Assembly (NCBI GenBank): GCA_025345505.1
Contig: JANVCC010010406.1
Coordinates: 17,412,062-17,476,061 of the forward strand
Direction: 5' to 3'
Length of the DNA stretch: 64,000 bases
Source: Todiramphus chloris collaris
Lineage: Eukaryota; Chordata; Aves; Coraciiformes; Alcedinidae
Positions 53,001-64,000 of this stretch are shown piece after piece (position 1 is the stretch's first letter; the number at the start of each line of letters is the position of its first letter). A program made the position numbers and the translations under genes. The notes beneath the pieces are model-generated. The model was not told the origin of the DNA, did no database searches, and saw only the letters and a list, made by a program, of their open reading frames with translations.

Positions 53001-55541
53001 CAAAGGCTCAATTTTTAGTCACTGTCTTCTAATACTAAAACACACAAAAAAAGCCTTAATGGAAAAAAAAAATATTAAAACAGTAACTCATTGTTCAAGA
53101 CTTTATATGTTAGTTTACACACAAGTGCTTGACAAATGGTATTGGAATTTGCTAAATGTCATGAGTATCTTCTCATGACTGCCTTAAAAAGCCATGCACT
53201 AGAAATTTTGAAAAGCCATGATCATGGTGAAAGACATGCTGGTGTCTTCAGTTGAAGTTTATTGAGTACTGAAATGCCTGGCCAACAGCATAAACCTTGA
53301 ACACACAACAAAAATGCTAGCAGGACTGGGGTAGAACACATCAATGTTTCTGAATATTTTGGCTTACTTAGGATGACACACTTTCAGTAAGCTGCTTCTT
53401 TGTATTTACTGTAGAGCTCTTCTGCCATTGGAACTGCTTTAGAAAACAAATGCTGACTATGAGATCAGCAGACAGGAGGTCACTGCCTCTTACAAGAAGT
53501 CTTTTAACATAAATTACTCTCTTAGCTGACTTTTCCTTTGATACTGACAGTTAATGTAGTACAGACCAAACTATTGTAAAGGAAAATCCATAGGGCATAC
53601 TACAAGCCAATAGTACCAACAAACATTTCAGATAAAAATGAATTTTCTGATAAACATCCCAGTTCAAAATCTCACTGGAATGTGCCCTCTTTTGTCCTGC
53701 CAACTCACTTGTAAATGATCCTCTGTTACAACTGGTCCATCATCTGCTGTCTCTCATATGTGTTGTTCTTTAGATTTTACCAGGATTTACTTCAAAAGGT
53801 ACAACTTCATAATGGGACTGGGGGAGGAATCTGAAGTTATTTATCCAAGAAGTATTCCTCCCATTAATCACTTTCCTCCAATTAATATAGTTTTTTTACC
53901 ACTGTCTGGAATAATCTGAATGACTCATTAATTGCTATGTAGAATGCTATCTGAGTAATTTTAATTATCTTTCAGGACAATCTGGTGATGTTCCTTTCAT
54001 CTTCACGTATTTTGTGCTTAGAATAAGTCTGAGGATGTCCAGCTGAATGGGTGCACTGGAGAGGTACTAGTACCAATCTTGACATTCCTGCCAGCCAGTC
54101 AGCCATTCCAGTAACTCTTTAATCTCCACTGTCATAACTCAGAAAACATTTTTAGAAATCAAGGTTTGAAAATTCTTCATACATAATTTTTGAGGGTTGT
54201 GAGGAATTGATTTATTTGCCTCTTCAACACCTATCTTCCTCATAACTCTTGCTATAAGACATTAACTGGGATAGAAGACAAGCTGTAGCAATACAATTAT
54301 CAAAACCCACAAAAATAATGGTCAGGCTATTTGATTTTCTTCCCTGTAGCTTATTGAGGTACGTCACATGAGAGCTAGGTGACTTCCTAAGTCATTTTGT
54401 TGAAAGAGTTCACCAACAGTCTCTAGATTAAGATCTGTCTCTGGTTTTTTTGTCCCTGAAAATAAAACTGCACTGCGACACTCTCTAAAGCTACAGCAAA
54501 CTAGGTTGACAAAGTGAGAGGATCACTTTACCCAGCTAAAAGAGACGTTCAGCTTCCTTATCAGTGAGTAAGGAAGTCATGAAACATAAGGTTTGCTTGA
54601 GGGTTTCCCCTACATACTCCCCACAGCCTCAGCTCTCAGGTTCTCATTACTTCAGGCCTCTGAATCGTTTTGTTGTTACCAGGGTGTAATCAATCTCTTC
54701 CCTCCAGAACCACCTGCTGACTGCTTTCTCTCCCTTCAGAAACTTAATGTGCCAGCTCTGTCATACCAAGAACAAAGAACATGCACCAAAGAGAAGTTAT
54801 CACACAGAAAGACTCACAGGAACAAAGAGAGAACAAGACACTTCATTCTGTTTCTCAAATTGCACTGTATGACACATATGAAAGTCACTGGATGATGGTT
54901 CTTGATAGTTCTTCCATACTTCAAAATGTAAAACCTTTTTTTAAGCCTTCAAAGTGACTGAATGCCTCTGCCGTAAAATTTATAATAAATCTTAATTACA
55001 ATTCTCCTTTTCTTTCAAAGCTCTGTGTTAGGAGACGTTAAAAGCCAGCAAGGCACATCTACACAGCTCAAAAAAGTTAGCTTTCTAGAGGATGGGAGGC
55101 TTTGCGGTGGTTTTTGGTGCTTTGACCTGAAACTGTGTAAAGCGCTTCTTTGTTGCAGAGTACCCAATTTTCACTCAACCTAAAATGAGTCATTGTCCAT
55201 ATTTGTCAGGCCATATGGCTAAACTCTTGTCTAATTTTCTTGCTTTAAGGCTGATTTATGGCTAGACTTGTAATATTAATAGTACTTTATTCTCATAACT
55301 CATGAGTTGACAAAGCAAAGTAGGGCAAAGCATATGCTGAACTTCCAAGTCAGCATTACCCTTGATATCGTAGGCTCATTTCAGCAAATGAGAATGTTAA
55401 ACCTTTCCATGCTTCTCTGACAGTTCACATAAATGTCTGAAAATCTACATTAGTGAAAACGTTTCTTCTATTTCCGAGAGCTTGTGAGGAAAAATAAGCT
55501 AGTTGACCTGATTCATGTTTTTTCCCCTATATATTTATGTC

Positions 55542-55544
<3 letters not shown>

Positions 55545-55593
<49 letters not shown>

Positions 55594-55608
55594 CCTATCT
55601 ATCTATCT
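55545..55608 (+). repeat. (ATCT)n microsatellite
   Basis: Twelve perfect ATCT units (55545-55592) are followed by one ACCT unit and three more ATCT units. Degenerate relatives (CTAC, ATAC, TATC) continue in patches to about 55775, which suggests an older, larger tetranucleotide array. Confidence 0.97.
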
Positions 55609-56485
55609 CTCTCTTTATCTGTGCCTCTATTCCTAGACATCTAGAGATAGATAAACAGATACATACCTACCTACATACACATACATACTTATATATGCAT
55701 GGCATCTGTAGCATCAGACAGATGCCATACTTGTGTCTCAGTCTGCCTACCTATTTATCTGTAGTTTATCTATCAATATAGAATACATTTACATACAACA
55801 TATTCAGGTCCTTGGTGTTGAAGCACAGACATGCATTTTAGTAGTGGTCAGATGCTTTCTTCGAACATCCTTCTCAGCAGTTTTAAGACTAAATGAATCC
55901 AAGTCATTCACTCTTTAATCATTACACTAGACACCTCTGAAAAAAATAGAGAAGTACATGACAGAGGAAATATCTCTTCTTCTTTGCTTCAAATTTTCAT
56001 GAAGTGGTAGGAAGGATAGAGCGCTAATGTGTGGAAAGCTGGTTAAACATATGCCATCCAAAGGCTATGTATAGACTGAAGACATGTATGTACAGTCCTG
56101 CACAAGAGGGTTATGGTGCTATTCTAATTCCATTGTTTTAGTCCTAAGTGGCTATTAATCATATTTACTTCTCGAAGTCATGTTATGCCAAGAAGGGGAA
56201 GATGGCTGGAGAGGGTAGGGGGAAGAGGAGTACATGTATTCCTAGACAGAAACTCTTTGGTCACATAATTTTTGCTCAAGTTCATTGTAGCTATACAAAA
56301 GAAAGCTTATTCTGAAAGATATTCTGAAGGACACATGTGGAATAAACTGCTAGTCTGAAATAAGTAAAACTCATGGGGGATTTTTGAGTCTAGTATAACC
56401 AGGTGCTGATTGCATCAGCATAAATTCCTTTGTTTAGTGTTGCTTAAGCAGATGACATCCCTGTACTTTCTATTCCCCACCACCC

Positions 56486-56513
56486 AAAAAAAAAAAAAAA
56501 AAAAAAAAAAAAA
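56486..56513 (+). repeat. A28 homopolymer
   Basis: Twenty-eight consecutive A residues follow CCCCACCACCC. This is the longest plain A-run in the window apart from the gap-flanking T-runs. No processed pseudogene is recognised upstream. Confidence 0.95.
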
Positions 56514-57373
56514 GCATAAGTCAGGACAAAGAAGAGGGAGAGAAAATTAGACTTTGAGTATTAAACACACAGTGGTTTCTGTGGAGAAAGAAAAGAAAGT
56601 ATTAAATATTCCAAATAATTTTTCGTTTTATAAATTTACCTGTCTGATGCTTTCTTAGGATCCAAAAGTCTATAATTCACAGATCAATACAAGCAGTGAA
56701 ATAAAAAGCCTTCAAATGCACTTTCCTTGCTGCACTTTGTATATGGAAGATAGGTTTTTCACTACATGCGGCTCATCAGTCTCTCATCCAGTGAAAGCAG
56801 AACTGAGTCTGTTGGTTTCGGTATAACACAAGGCACTACACGCTGGTAATGGAAGACAAAGGATTCCACACCTAGGAATATCAGCACCTAGCTATGAAAG
56901 AGTTCAGCATAAAGAGGGAGTTTAAAGTTGATTTTGTATAAATTTTCTTAGAAATCACACTCGAGATGTCCAAGGGTAAGTATAGGAAGACATCTGTATT
57001 ATCCCATTGCAAAAATCCAAAAATTCCACAGCACGTTTTTCAGACAATATTTTATTTTGCAGAATTGATAATATCATCAAAAACTACTCACAAACAGCTA
57101 CTGCGGTGTATGAATTGTGTTTTCAAAAAAAAAAAAAAAAAAATCCTGAACCTTGTTTGGCCATATACATATAGTCTGCTATAACTTTGTTCTCTTGAGA
57201 ACTGCATTTTGGAAATCTGAACTTGGGTAACAAGTGGGAAATGGACAAACATGTCTCACACTAGTGGATCTCAGTAAAGGGAAAGGAAAAATGTATTTAT
57301 AATTTGTAAATTTCCCCATCTTTCTAAACTGAAGAGATAAGGATTTGATGGGTGGACTGTTTAATGAATAAGA

Positions 57374-58430
57374 AACTGGTTGTATGGTCACATCCAGAGC
57401 GTAGTGGTCAATAGCTCAATGTCCAGATGGAGATCAGTGGCAAGTGGTGTCTCTCAGGTGTCTGTATTTGGACCAGTGCTGTTTAATATCTTCATGAATG
57501 ACATAGACAGTGGGATTGAGCGCACCCTCAGCAAGTCTGCAGATGACACTAGGCTGAGTGGTGTGAATGACACCCATCTGAGAGATTGGATGTCATCCAG
57601 AGGGACCTGGGCGAGCTTGGGAAGTGGGGTCATGTGAACCTCATGAGGTTCAACAAGGCCAAGTGCAAGGTTCTGAACATGGATAGGGGCAATGCCCAAT
57701 ATCAATTAAGGATGGATGATGAAGAGTTTGAGAGCAGCCCTGCTGAGAAAGACTTGGGGGCACTGGTGAATGAAGAGTTGAACATGAGCCAGCAGTGTGC
57801 CTAAAATCAGAGACCAGAAGGCCAACCATATCCTGGGCTGCATTAAAAGATGTATTTCTGAGGGAGGTGACTCTGACAGTCTATTCTACTACGCTGATAC
57901 CTCAGCTGGAGTGCTATATCCATCTCTTTAGTCCTCAGAACAAGAAGAACATGAACCTGTTAGAGCAGGTCCGAGGGAGGCCACAAAAATGATCAGAGGT
58001 CTGGAGCACACCTCTGCTATGAAGAAAGGCTGAAAGACTTGAGGTTGTTCAGCCTGGACAAGAGAAGGTTCCAGGGAGACCTTATTGTGGCCTTCCAATA
58101 CTTAAAGGGGCTCTATAAGAAAGATGAAGATAATCTTTTTAGCAGGGCCTTTTGCTCTCAGACAAGGGGCAATGGGCTTAAATTAAAAGAAGGTAGACTT
58201 AGGCTAGATATAAGGAAGAAATTATTTTACTATGAGAGTGGTGAAACACAGGCACAGGTTGCCCAGAGGGATGGTAAAAGCCCCATCCCTGGAAACTTTC
58301 AAGATCAGGTTGGACAGAACTCTGATCAACCTAGTCTAGTTACAGATGTCCCTTCTCACTGGAGGGGTCTTGGACTAGATGATCTTTAAAAATCCCCACC
58401 AACCCAAACCATTCTATGATTCCATGATAA
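57374..58430 (+). mobile_element. CR1 LINE, 1.06 kb, 5'-truncated
   Basis: The element begins near AACTGGTTGTATGGTCACATC, in the reverse-transcriptase region, and ends CCAAACCATTCTATGATTCCATGAT. The segment AGTGGTCAATAGCTCAATG closely resembles the classic chicken-type CR1 sequence, so it may belong to a different subfamily from the copy at 37.6 kb. It contains several frameshifts and stops and is old. Confidence 0.94.
57380..58389 (+). pseudogene. CR1 reverse transcriptase remnant, frameshifted
   Basis: Readable blocks in three frames include [17 protein letters not shown], the active-site box as SADD at 57536-57547 (first residue changed from F, both aspartates kept), [36 protein letters not shown] and LFSLDKRRFQGDLIVAFQYLKG. 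Frame changes occur near 57590, 57800 and 58240. It is a non-functional relic of the surrounding CR1. Confidence 0.88.
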
Positions 58431-59565
58431 AGTTAATTATGAATTGAATGAAGTGTAAGTCACAGACAAAATTATAGTAAAGAAATGGAACAAACTTATT
58501 TGCATGTAGAATTAAATTTACCATCTACACGCAGAAGACTTTTAGGCTTGTAATTCCCTAAATAGAAGGAAGAAAAGTCATTGGCTTAGCCTAAATGAAG
58601 GTTAACTATGAAGCAGACAGAGCTTAGTTAAACTTACTGAAAATGAGAGGAGGATCACACAGTTACGTGAAGTTCAGGATTGTATCCTAAATTGCCACAC
58701 TCTGTCAGTAAGGCCACTAACAAGAAATGGATTTCAGGCTTTCAGATGTTGCACACATTTTGATTTTCCTTGTAAGAAATGTGTGTTCTTGTTACATTGA
58801 AAGCTCACAAACCTGAGGGTTATTAGTGTCCAAAGTGTTGATACGTATACCTGTGGCTCTGCCTGTGTCCTTACAAGTGTAGACAGGACTGACCTACACC
58901 AAATGCATTGCTGATGTCATCATAACACAAGCCACTAGAGCGGAATGAAATTAGAACTTTAAAGTTTTTCTTGTTCTAGGCCTAAGATACAACTCATGAA
59001 GTCTCAGAACTCAAACTTTAAGATCATCTCTGTCCTCAGAGCCAGCAATAGATTTCAAATTCCTCTCTGCAAGAGGATGTACAGTCACTGGAAGTTCCAA
59101 GCAAGTTAAAGGTATTGAAATAATGGTAGTAATTCCTATGCTGACAATAAACTCCTAGAAGGGGAAAAAGCAACTGATGTAAGGTAATATTCACTTATTG
59201 CTTATGGTAAACTTGGGACATAGACTTCTCCATTAAAAGGCAATCACATGATTTATTCAAGTTGGGCATTTGGACCCAAGTTCTGATATGGGTTATACCA
59301 ATGTAAATTTAAACTAAATCCCATATGAGTTCAGTTATTACAAATTCAGGCAAACATAACTGAAGGTAAAGTTTACCTGGCCAAATAGATTTGTTTGGCC
59401 TCTGAATTCTGGCTGCCTCCTGAGATGTTTCAGTCATTATGTTTGATGTGACTTGCAAAATCCTTTGTGAAAGGATGTCAAGAATATAAATAAAGCATGT
59501 GGAAGAGATGACTTCTTAAGTGGTTATAGCAGCCAATACCATGGGTTTGCATCCAGTTTGGTTTC
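58431..59565. other. Intergenic, nothing recognised
   Basis: This is mixed AT-rich sequence between two CR1 copies. I see no open frame of note, no repeat array and no RNA gene. Confidence 0.5.
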
Positions 59566-59642
59566 CACTGTTCACTCACCCTCCCAGTCAAGTTTTTGCT
59601 CATTGTTAGATGGAACCTCCTGTGTTCCAGCCTGTAGCTCCG
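59566..59642 (-). mobile_element. Short CR1 fragment, minus strand
   Basis: Read on the minus strand, the segment gives CTACAGGCTGGAACACAGG then AGGTTCCATCTAACAATGAG, matching the CR1 C-terminal coding stretch. The encoded YRLEHRRFHLTMSKN resembles [15 protein letters not shown] of the copy at 37.6 kb. Only about 80 bases are recognisable, and neither a CR1 3' tail nor a 5' part is seen. Confidence 0.75.
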
Positions 59643-60563
59643 GTAAAGAGAGTTGTACAAGAAGTAACTGTACTGTTGTCTTCCAAATTAGCCAGAACAT
59701 TCTTTAATTTAAAAAAAAAAAATAAATCTAATATTCTGAAGTTTGACTTCCAATAGTAAAATATGTTCCTCCCCAAATACTTCCATTCATCACAGTGACT
59801 TCCACGTAAAAACATGTATTTTTTCTATGTGTTTATAAGATCAACTTAACAGTTTTTAATGTAGAAATTTGATTTTATCTGAGAAAAAAAAAACCTAGGA
59901 AAAACATTTTTTTCTGCCTAGATAATATTTCAAGAAAAGACAGTAGGTTCAGGGCTTACTGTACCTTCTATTCTTCCCCTACCCTTTCAAGAAGGGAATG
60001 CATAAGGGATTTATGTGTAAAACATGAGTCTATTATTTCCTCAGCAATATCTTTAGCTAAAGCTACTGACCTTAGCTGCAGCTAAGTCTCTTGAATAATA
60101 ACTTAATGCAGATCTATCTCTCTTTTGGGGTTTTAAACCAAGATTATTATTGTGTCATCATCCCTTGTAACAGTACTTTTCCCCTTATTAAACATATCAC
60201 CATATTGACCTGGATCTTCTTTTAGTCTCCTGCTTCCAATCTTGACAGAAGAGAGTAAGCCTAGCACTGAAATACCTTATAAGTCACTTTCTGTTTTCTT
60301 TTGGTTTGTTTTTAGTTTAGGGTGTGTCTGAGAGCAGCAAGATACGTTTCTAAGAAGGAATGTCTTCATTTCAATATAAATAATACCAAACTACCAAGTA
60401 TGTGGTAGGAATGTAATTGCTGTATTGAGGTAAAAAAATGCTCAAGTCATTGAAGTAATTTTGTAAAAGATGGTGAGTGTTTAAATATCAATTACTACTT
60501 AACCACCTGAAGTACCTTCAATAGTTTAAAGACTTATCATGTTTCCCAGCCTTAAACTATTTG
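59643..60563. other. Intergenic, nothing recognised
   Basis: The segment contains short A-runs (59709-59721 and 59884-59893) and otherwise unremarkable AT-rich sequence between two small CR1 fragments. Confidence 0.5.
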
Positions 60564-60667
60564 CCTGGATGCAGTCCTGTGTAGTGTACTCTAGGCAAAC
60601 CTGCTTTGTTGGGGGGGTTGGACTACATGATCTCTAGACATCCCTTCCAACTCCAGTGAATCTGTGA
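60564..60667 (+). mobile_element. CR1 3' end remnant
   Basis: About 100 bases resemble the CR1 3' terminus: CCTGGATGCAGTCCTGTG, then GGGGGGTTGGACTACATGATC, then TCCCTTCCAACTCCAG ending GAATCTGTGAG. The order and spacing match the other plus-strand copies. It is severely 5'-truncated and diverged. Confidence 0.85.
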
Positions 60668-62739
60668 GACAGATTGTAAGCTTGATTTACCACCTCTCCT
60701 ACAGGTCATTCTACTTGCTACAATTAAGTTGCAAAATACAGAAATGGAGATTAGTGTTAAACTGTGGTGTTTCACTCTTAAAAAAAGATTAAAAGAAACT
60801 CATCTTAAACAGGGACTTCTGTCTTTAACAGCTAAAAACATGATATCTAAGGCCTTTTGTTACTTTCATTCTGGCTCCTGTGACTTCCTTAGAAACATTT
60901 GTTGTAAAAAGCTCACTTAAAACTCTCTTTCTAACATCTGTAAATGAAAAGTAAATTGAAATAAAATTCTGACTCATGTTTAAATGACCTTTTGATTTAG
61001 AGCAATTAAATGCTTCTTTTCAGAATGTTTCCAGTAACAGAACATTTTCATGATAAATTTTCATGGGACCTTTGTGGCAGAAGTCTAAACTGAGCATTAG
61101 TCCAATTGTTATTACATTGCAGCCATCCTTAAGTAACAGAGCATAAAAATATGGAAGGCCAAATTATTCTTTCCTCTGTTTTCCCCATTTTGTTCCTCAC
61201 TTTGAAGTGGCCCATACAATATCCCTTTTGATCCTTTTTTACAAAGACTAGATGTATGCAGTAAAAAATCTTGAAAAATACTACTTTCTTCATTGACCCA
61301 TGTGTTAATTAGTATAATGTCATTTGTCTCCTGTGCTTATGGAGAGGAAGATTTAGAATATTTATTTCATAAAGAAGGATGATTAATGGATTTAGAAGAA
61401 ATCTGAACAACCTATACACTTTCAATTTGTTGCATTAGTCATTGTTTGTAGTTCAGTGTGAGCTTTTTCAATCTCATCAGAGTAAGTGAACCATAAGATG
61501 TTCACACTTACAAATGAATGGAGAACACTGAGATATTAAAGGAAAAAAAATGCAAATCTCTGATAAACTTATCTCTCTCTTTGCTGATACCCTTTAAGCC
61601 ATTCCAGTTACATTAAAAATTCTCCACTGTATCATAAGTACTGCAAAATGAAAGCTGTCAACCTGAAAATATACATTCTGCATTTTCTGCAGTCTTAGGC
61701 ATGCGATAAGAGTAAACGTAGGCCAGTAATATATTCACCTCACCCACTCTCTTTAGACACATAACTAACCCCACTGAAACAAGTAGAACTACTTGAATAT
61801 TTAATGATTTGTTGGATTACCTCCTGTATACAATATTCATCTCTCACCATATGCTAGCTAAAGGATTATGTATACAACCTTAATTCTACCTAAATTAAAA
61901 TGTTATCTTGATTAATCTGAAAAACAATTAAATCTATTTTGCTCTGTATGGAATGAAAAAGACATAGGACCATTAGTGGAGATACACACTGATGCAAGGC
62001 GATATATGAAGAGTTTACATGTAAGTATCTAATTATTTTTTTTTTTTGGTTCTCCAAGTGTAATTATCCCTTTCATTACAAACCCAGAAGAAGCATCTGG
62101 CTTTGCAGTTTAATGTCTCCTGACATCTTAGCATTCTAGACATGGAAAAAATGCATTATAAACATATACAAGATATTTCAAATCAGTTCAAGCTAATACT
62201 GGTGTCCCAATAAGTTGTATATGTTTCAGTTTTGAAATACATAAGTACTCAAAATAAACAGTTCCAGGATACATGGACAGTATGTCCCTTATCTAACTGA
62301 AAGCCACTGAGTTTCCAAAGTAGGTTCTTTAAAGCAAAACTATTGTATATCTCCCTTCTGGAGTTTTGCTGTGGACTCTCCGGGGTTGTCACAGCTATGC
62401 CCTGTGCTACATTTCTTCTGTCCTAGGGGAAGTGGAGAATGTCTCACAGATTCTTTGATGGGGCAACAGAAGATAATTCATGATTGACTGGGTCAACTGA
62501 CAAAGGCATTCTGCCCAAATCTATGAGAGTCCATGCATGCACTAATAACATGGAATTGTTTAGGTGGTTTGTGACTGCTGGTCTGTGATTGCTCTATGAG
62601 AAATTCTTCATTGACACTGCTGTTCAACATTCCAGAAGCTACTGCTCTGAGGAGCTGAGACACAGTAAGGAGAAAGTTGCCATGTGTTTTGAGTAAAGCT
62701 GTAGCAACTTGTTCACAGGCTGTAGGAGAACAACTTTTC

Positions 62740-62780
62740 AGGATTCACACATCTAGTGAACCAGTTGAAGTGTGAATCCT
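62740..62780. repeat. Perfect inverted repeat, 11-bp arms
   Basis: AGGATTCACAC at 62740-62750 is the exact reverse complement of GTGTGAATCCT at 62770-62780, with a 19-base loop. It could form a hairpin. The arms are too short for a typical miRNA precursor and no flanking element is recognised. Confidence 0.85.
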
Positions 62781-63636
62781 CGGCGTGTTTTTACAATGTA
62801 CTTACATACAATTGCACACTATGATGTTATTACAAAATATGTCAGAAGCGAGTTTTGTCAATGAGGATCGCTCTTGCTTATGCACCCCAAAACATGTTAA
62901 AAAGATAAAATAAAAAAATCACTGTCTAGACATTACATTTCTGAAACACAAGTGTAGTTTAGAATTGCAACAGTAACCTAAAAGAAGATTTCTGAAGACA
63001 GTACTTTTACAGCATTGTTTCAGTGTGACTTAGGAGATAGATAGATTAGAAGCCAGAAGTACATAAGCAGTTTATTTGAGTCTATCAGCCTGAGCTAAGA
63101 CACTAGAGAACACAGACCTCTGGCAGCACCTGGGCCAGAACATCCCAAAATGTAACCAACTTGTCTCTATACTTTCTTCCTAGTTCTTCTGTCCCTGATT
63201 CATCTAACTGTATGACTTATTTAGACTATATACTAAAGAACAATGACAATATATCGATCATAGCCTAGGAATCCTCTCCTAGAAATATGGTTCTCTGTAG
63301 GGAAATGGAACAGTCCCCATTCATCTACATTGAGAAAACATGATGGGAAACAAATTCTGAAACACAACATTCAATTCAGAAACATATGTAGAAATTGTAT
63401 GTCTTGTTCTTTTGTAACTCTGTTTTTAGGTAGGAAGATAAGTTAGTGAACTTTTACTTTATCAGAACAGAGTGATGCTGTTGGCCTCTACCTTACTCCT
63501 TGTCTACTGATAAGTCTAATCACTAGGCAATCACCACCAATAACTAGAATTGAGAACAGCATGCTCTTCCTTTGGAGCAGTAAGCCACACAGCAGAATCA
63601 TACAGGAAAATCTTTGCCACTGTCACTAATCTATGA

Positions 63637-63804
63637 AAAATAAAAGTGTATGGTTTTATTGTGAATTCACCCTGGTTAATGGCCAAGCACACACAGATGC
63701 TCATAGAAGAAAAGGCAAGAAGACTCATGAATGAAGATAAAGACAGTTTAGATGAAGATGATGAAGACAAAGAAAAAGCTACATGTCTAAGCAAAGCAAA
63801 ATAA
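63637..63804 (+). other. Short acidic open frame, unrecognised
   Basis: A frame opens after a TGA at 63634-63636 and runs to TAA at 63802-63804. The part from ATG at 63697 encodes 35 residues with a highly charged core (LIEEKARRLMNED then DSLDEDDEDKEK). I do not recognise a family. No splice sites or Kozak context are convincing, and purine-rich GAAGAT repeats give such peptides by chance. It could be a chance frame or an exon fragment. Confidence 0.15.
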
Positions 63805-64000
63805 TTCACTAATTCCCAGGGGCAGGTAGATGTCTAGCCACTTCCTGGAAAACAGGGCTTCATCACCTGTAACAGTTACTTGGGAAGACAAATGCTCTAA
63901 CCATGATCACCCCTGCTTCCTCCTGTTTCCAACAGCTTTTATTTCTGAGCACAGCATCATATGGTATGGGATATGGCCTCTGGTCAGTTTGGGTCAACTC

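Larger units (their letters stand above)
50045..57373. other. Gene-free stretch between CR1 copies
   Basis: No exon or mobile element is recognised. It contains a TAAT-rich cluster at 53861-53970, the ATCT microsatellite at 55545-55608 with related tetranucleotide runs to about 55775, and long A-runs at 56486-56513 and 57126-57143. The open frames at 50760-51161 (minus, 133 codons) and 54593-54895 (plus, 100 codons) show no recognisable domain. Confidence 0.6.
60668..64000. other. Intergenic right end of window
   Basis: No CR1 or known gene is recognisable. Two items stand out: a perfect hairpin at 62740-62780 and a short acidic open frame at 63637-63804. A 63-codon frame at 60729-60920 has no features. 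Confidence 0.55.

Noticed and set aside
55545-55608. CRISPR-like array
   Set aside because: It is a simple tetranucleotide microsatellite with no unique spacers, in a vertebrate genome.

Overview
This window is vertebrate nuclear DNA, almost certainly from a bird. The evidence is eight or nine CR1 retrotransposon copies with the avian-type 3' ends (ATTCTATGA- or GATTCTGTG-like), an AT-rich background, short poly-A/T and microsatellite tracts, and one host coding exon. That exon, at 16797-17171 on the + strand, is the terminal coding exon of LURAP1L (leucine-rich adaptor protein 1-like). In birds the neighbouring gene TYRP1 is Z-linked, so a sex-chromosome origin is a reasonable inference, but the sequence alone does not prove it. 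Most computed open reading frames here are 60-120 codons long with no family resemblance, as expected by chance in AT-rich DNA.

Layout: 1-16796 is the 3' part of a LURAP1L intron (exon 1 is not visible in the window). It holds two minus-strand CR1 copies (about 1045-2076 and 2285-2672), a 1.9-kb plus-strand CR1 with a decayed reverse transcriptase (about 9076-10980), and a short CR1 3' end (about 15292-15532). The exon is followed by a 3' UTR with several AATAAA signals and a T-rich tract. From about 18.9 to 37.6 kb there is an 18.7-kb stretch with no recognisable gene or CR1, only simple repeats. A relatively well-preserved CR1 lies at about 37612-39105. Another long stretch without genes follows (39.1-49.5 kb), containing a 100-N assembly gap inside poly-T (47556-47655). 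Further CR1 copies lie at about 49565-50044, 57374-58430, 59566-59642 and 60564-60667. The rest, to 64000, is intergenic with no recognised gene.

In mammals the interval downstream of LURAP1L, towards MPDZ, is gene-poor, and the emptiness seen here fits that. I found no operon, CRISPR array, tRNA, rRNA or complete protein-coding gene, and no convincing new biological system. The observations most worth checking are the CR1 junction structures (a possible target-site duplication, a 17-bp direct repeat and a 17-bp internal tandem), a strong G-quadruplex motif, a perfect 11-bp hairpin, TAAT-rich clusters that could be conserved regulatory elements, and a short acidic reading frame near the right edge.
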